The notes under the pieces were generated by a model that saw only the letters and a program-made list of their open reading frames with translations, searched no databases and was not told the DNA's origin. From NCBI GenBank assembly GCA_035629935.1, contig DASQLQ010000072.1:1-7549 (forward strand): a stretch of 7,549 nucleotides of DNA, in the 5' to 3' direction. Shown piece by piece: positions 5,933-7,549 of the stretch. Origin of the DNA: DASQLQ01 sp035629935 (GTDB lineage: Bacteria > Actinomycetota > CADDZG01 > WHSQ01). Positions within the stretch are counted from its first letter, which is position 1; each line of letters opens with the position of its first letter. The position numbers were made by a program, and so were the translations under genes.

Positions 5933-7147
5933 GTGACTAATCTACGCCGCAAAACCTTCCCCGGTAGGTGCGCGCTTGGGCTCTCGCTCCTGCTGCTCCT
6001 GACGATGATCGCGTTGCCCGCCGCCGCCGATCCGCAAGAGGAACTGGCGGAGAACGCGCAGCGCCGGGCGGTTCTCGAAGCGAGGATCGACCGATTGGAG
6101 TCGCGCTCCGGGCAGTTGTCGACCCGCATCCAGACCGCGGACGCGAAGGTCGAGCTGGCTCAGGCTCAGGTCGACGCGCTGGACAAACGCCTCGGCAAGT
6201 TAACGAAGCGTCTCGCTGAGGTGCGCGAGGACCTTGAGAACGCACAGAAGCATCTGGCGATCCTCACGAAGGAATTGCAGGAGATCTTGGCGAGACTCGA
6301 CTCCCGCATGGATGCATTTACCGATCGAGCCGTGGCCGCGTACATCGCAGGACCGGCGGCATACGTCGATAGCATGCTGTCGTCGGAGAGCTTCAACGAT
6401 CTGATCGATCGTTACGCCTATTACGAGTCGGCGCTCGATACCGATTCGCAACTCGTTGAAGAGATCACGATGCTGCGCGACGAGACCGAGAACCGGCGCG
6501 ATGAGGTCGAAGATAAAGAGGAGCGCATCGCGGCCGCCAAATTGAGCCTCGAGCACGACAAAGCGGCCATCTCCAAGGTGCGTCACGAGCGAGCTCAGGT
6601 CTTGGCCCAACGCAGAGAAGTTCTGGCGTCCAAGAGAGGCTTGCTGGCGGAGGTCGAGTCGACGAAGCGTCGCTACCAAGGCTTGGTGGAGCAGCTGGAC
6701 GCCGACTCGGCTCGGATCCGAGCACTTCTCAGTGGAACGGCCACTTCGACGGTCCAGGGGGGTGGCCAACTCCTGTGGCCGACGGCCGGATCGGTCACGT
6801 CCGGGTATGGCTACAGGACACACCCGATCTACGGAGACACACGACTACACACCGGAATCGATATCGCGGCCCCCTATGGAGCCCAGGTTGTCGCCGCTGA
6901 TGGAGGAGTCGTTTCCTACGCCGGGGTCATGAGTGGTTACGGCAACGTGGTGGTGGTCGATCATGGCGGAGGCCTAGCCACGGTCTACGCCCACCTGTCC
7001 TCGTACTTCGTGGGCGGGGGCGAGAGCGTGGGTCGCGGATCGCCCATAGCGGCGGCTGGCTGCACCGGTTACTGCACCGGGACCCACCTCCATTTCGAGG
7101 TGCGGGTCAACGGAAACCCCGTAGATCCGATGCCCTACCTCCAGTAG
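5933..7147 (+). CDS. Secreted coiled-coil M23 peptidoglycan hydrolase (EnvC/PcsB-like layout)
   Basis: This 404-residue protein starts at GTG 5933 with a signal peptide (basic MTNLRRK, hydrophobic 14-31, likely cleavage near 33). Residues 35-130 and 170-265 are long charged heptad-like helices. Between them, 131-170 (AAYIAGPAAYVDSMLSSESF, then LIDRYAYYES) resembles the hook region of PcsB/CwlO/EnvC-type proteins that docks on FtsX. The C-terminal M23 (LytM) domain (about 280-400) keeps all active-site residues: zinc ligands H306, D310 (HTGID) and H387, and catalytic H354 (YAHLS) and H385 (HLH). It should therefore be an active endopeptidase cutting cross-link peptides, unlike EnvC, whose LytM domain is degenerate. 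C377 and C381 (CTGYC) just before HLH could form a disulfide. Position directly after ftsEX suggests it is the hydrolase that FtsEX controls. It has its own promoter-like sequence. Confidence 0.93.
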   Translation: MTNLRRKTFPGRCALGLSLLLLLTMIALPAAADPQEELAENAQRRAVLEARIDRLESRSGQLSTRIQTADAKVELAQAQVDALDKRLGKLTKRLAEVREDLENAQKHLAILTKELQEILARLDSRMDAFTDRAVAAYIAGPAAYVDSMLSSESFNDLIDRYAYYESALDTDSQLVEEITMLRDETENRRDEVEDKEERIAAAKLSLEHDKAAISKVRHERAQVLAQRREVLASKRGLLAEVESTKRRYQGLVEQLDADSARIRALLSGTATSTVQGGGQLLWPTAGSVTSGYGYRTHPIYGDTRLHTGIDIAAPYGAQVVAADGGVVSYAGVMSGYGNVVVVDHGGGLATVYAHLSSYFVGGGESVGRGSPIAAAGCTGYCTGTHLHFEVRVNGNPVDPMPYLQ

Positions 7148-7177
7148 CTCCCGGCCGAATAGCGAGTGCGCCCCGAT

Positions 7178-7183
7178 TAGCCT
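7178..7183 (+). promoter_or_regulatory. Putative -10 box (TAGCCT) for the S41 protease gene
   Basis: TAGCCT ends 7 bases before the ATG at 7191, the ideal distance for a leaderless start. It is the third copy of this exact hexamer at a gene start in the window. No -35 is evident and AGGG lies too close to the ATG to act as a ribosome binding site. Confidence 0.5.
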
Positions 7184-7190
7184 GTAGGGC

Positions 7191-7549
7191 ATGGATCGCT
7201 GGCAGAAGGTGGCCGTCGTCGTGCTCGGGGCCCTGGCCCTTGCCTCGGCCTCTTTTTCATTCGGGATGGCTCTGAGTCAGAGGACCCTCGGGGGGGCCGC
7301 CGAGGCCGGATCGCCTCCGTCGGGCCCCCGATTGATCGACGAGGCCTACGACAAGATCATCAATTCCGCCGTGGATGCTCCCAGCGAGGAGGCTCTTGCA
7401 CGAGGCGCGGTCAAAGGAATGATCGATGCCCTCAAGAAGTCCGAGGATCCCTACGCGTTGTTCTACTCACCCAAGGGTTTCAAGACGTTTCAGGAATTGA
7501 CCACGGGAAGTTTCTCCGGGATCGGAGTGTGGTTGAAGGACAGGGAGGG
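7191..7549 (+). CDS. S41 carboxy-terminal processing protease (3' end missing)
   Basis: The frame is open from ATG 7191 to the window end (119 complete codons). An N-terminal membrane segment at about residues 6-28 would anchor the protein with its catalytic part outside. Residues 48-100 form the helical N-domain of CtpA/Prc proteases: LIDEAYDKIINSAVD, then ARGAVKGMIDAL and DPYALFYSP. The line SFSGIGVWL (107-115) is the start of the PDZ domain. The Ser/Lys catalytic dyad lies beyond the window. Family members trim or degrade extracytoplasmic proteins; in Pseudomonas, CtpA degrades M23 hydrolases. The gene begins 43 bases after the M23 gene, so control of that hydrolase is a reasonable inference. 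Identification rests on the N-terminal third only. Confidence 0.88.
   Translation, partial: MDRWQKVAVVVLGALALASASFSFGMALSQRTLGGAAEAGSPPSGPRLIDEAYDKIINSAVDAPSEEALARGAVKGMIDALKKSEDPYALFYSPKGFKTFQELTTGSFSGIGVWLKDRE

Noticed and set aside
6200..6823. 207-codon antisense open frame opposite the M23 coiled coil
   Set aside because: It lies fully inside a gene with a signal peptide and intact catalytic residues and has no supporting signals of its own.

Overview
The window is high-GC, densely coded DNA with every supported gene on the + strand. It is most likely chromosomal DNA of an uncultured or little-studied actinobacterium (Actinomycetota). The gene order prfB ... ftsE-ftsX-M23 hydrolase-S41 protease, the sortase-type LPFTG anchor and the gene starts that lack a Shine-Dalgarno but carry a TAnnnT box all fit that phylum. 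A deep-branching class such as Acidimicrobiia is a guess from gene order and cannot be fixed from this sequence alone.

Layout. Positions 2-634 hold the 3' part of a secreted, very acidic, repeat-rich protein that ends in an LPXTG-type cell-wall sorting signal, closed by a strong hairpin terminator (656-682). A membrane-anchored seven-repeat beta-propeller protein (703-1656) and a tiny OmdA/YdeI-like protein (1743-1949) follow. Next is prfB (release factor 2, 1976-3083), whose reading frame is broken by an in-frame TGA at codon 23 with every hallmark of the programmed +1 autoregulatory frameshift; its first 22 codons are easily missed. Between prfB and ftsE sits a gene for an R2-like di-metal oxidase (3117-4187) whose residues fit the R2lox (ligand-binding oxidase) family better than a true ribonucleotide reductase R2. 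The last block is ftsE, ftsX, a coiled-coil M23 peptidoglycan hydrolase with a PcsB/EnvC-like architecture, and the start of an S41 carboxy-terminal processing protease that runs off the end.

How the genes fit together. FtsE (ATPase) and FtsX (membrane protein with a large outside loop) form the divisome complex that in other bacteria switches on a coiled-coil peptidoglycan hydrolase; the adjacent M23 protein is the obvious candidate partner. The S41 protease could control the amount of that hydrolase, as CtpA does for M23 enzymes in Pseudomonas. RF2 and the R2-like oxidase have no evident functional link to this block.

The strongest points for follow-up are the prfB frameshift, the R2lox-like protein with its conserved Val/Tyr cross-link pair, the recurrent TAGCCT/TAGGCT boxes just before several start codons (leaderless transcription), and the acidic Cys-bounded repeats of the surface protein. 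I saw no RNA genes, insertion sequences, CRISPR arrays or obvious novel multi-gene system; most of the window is conserved housekeeping.
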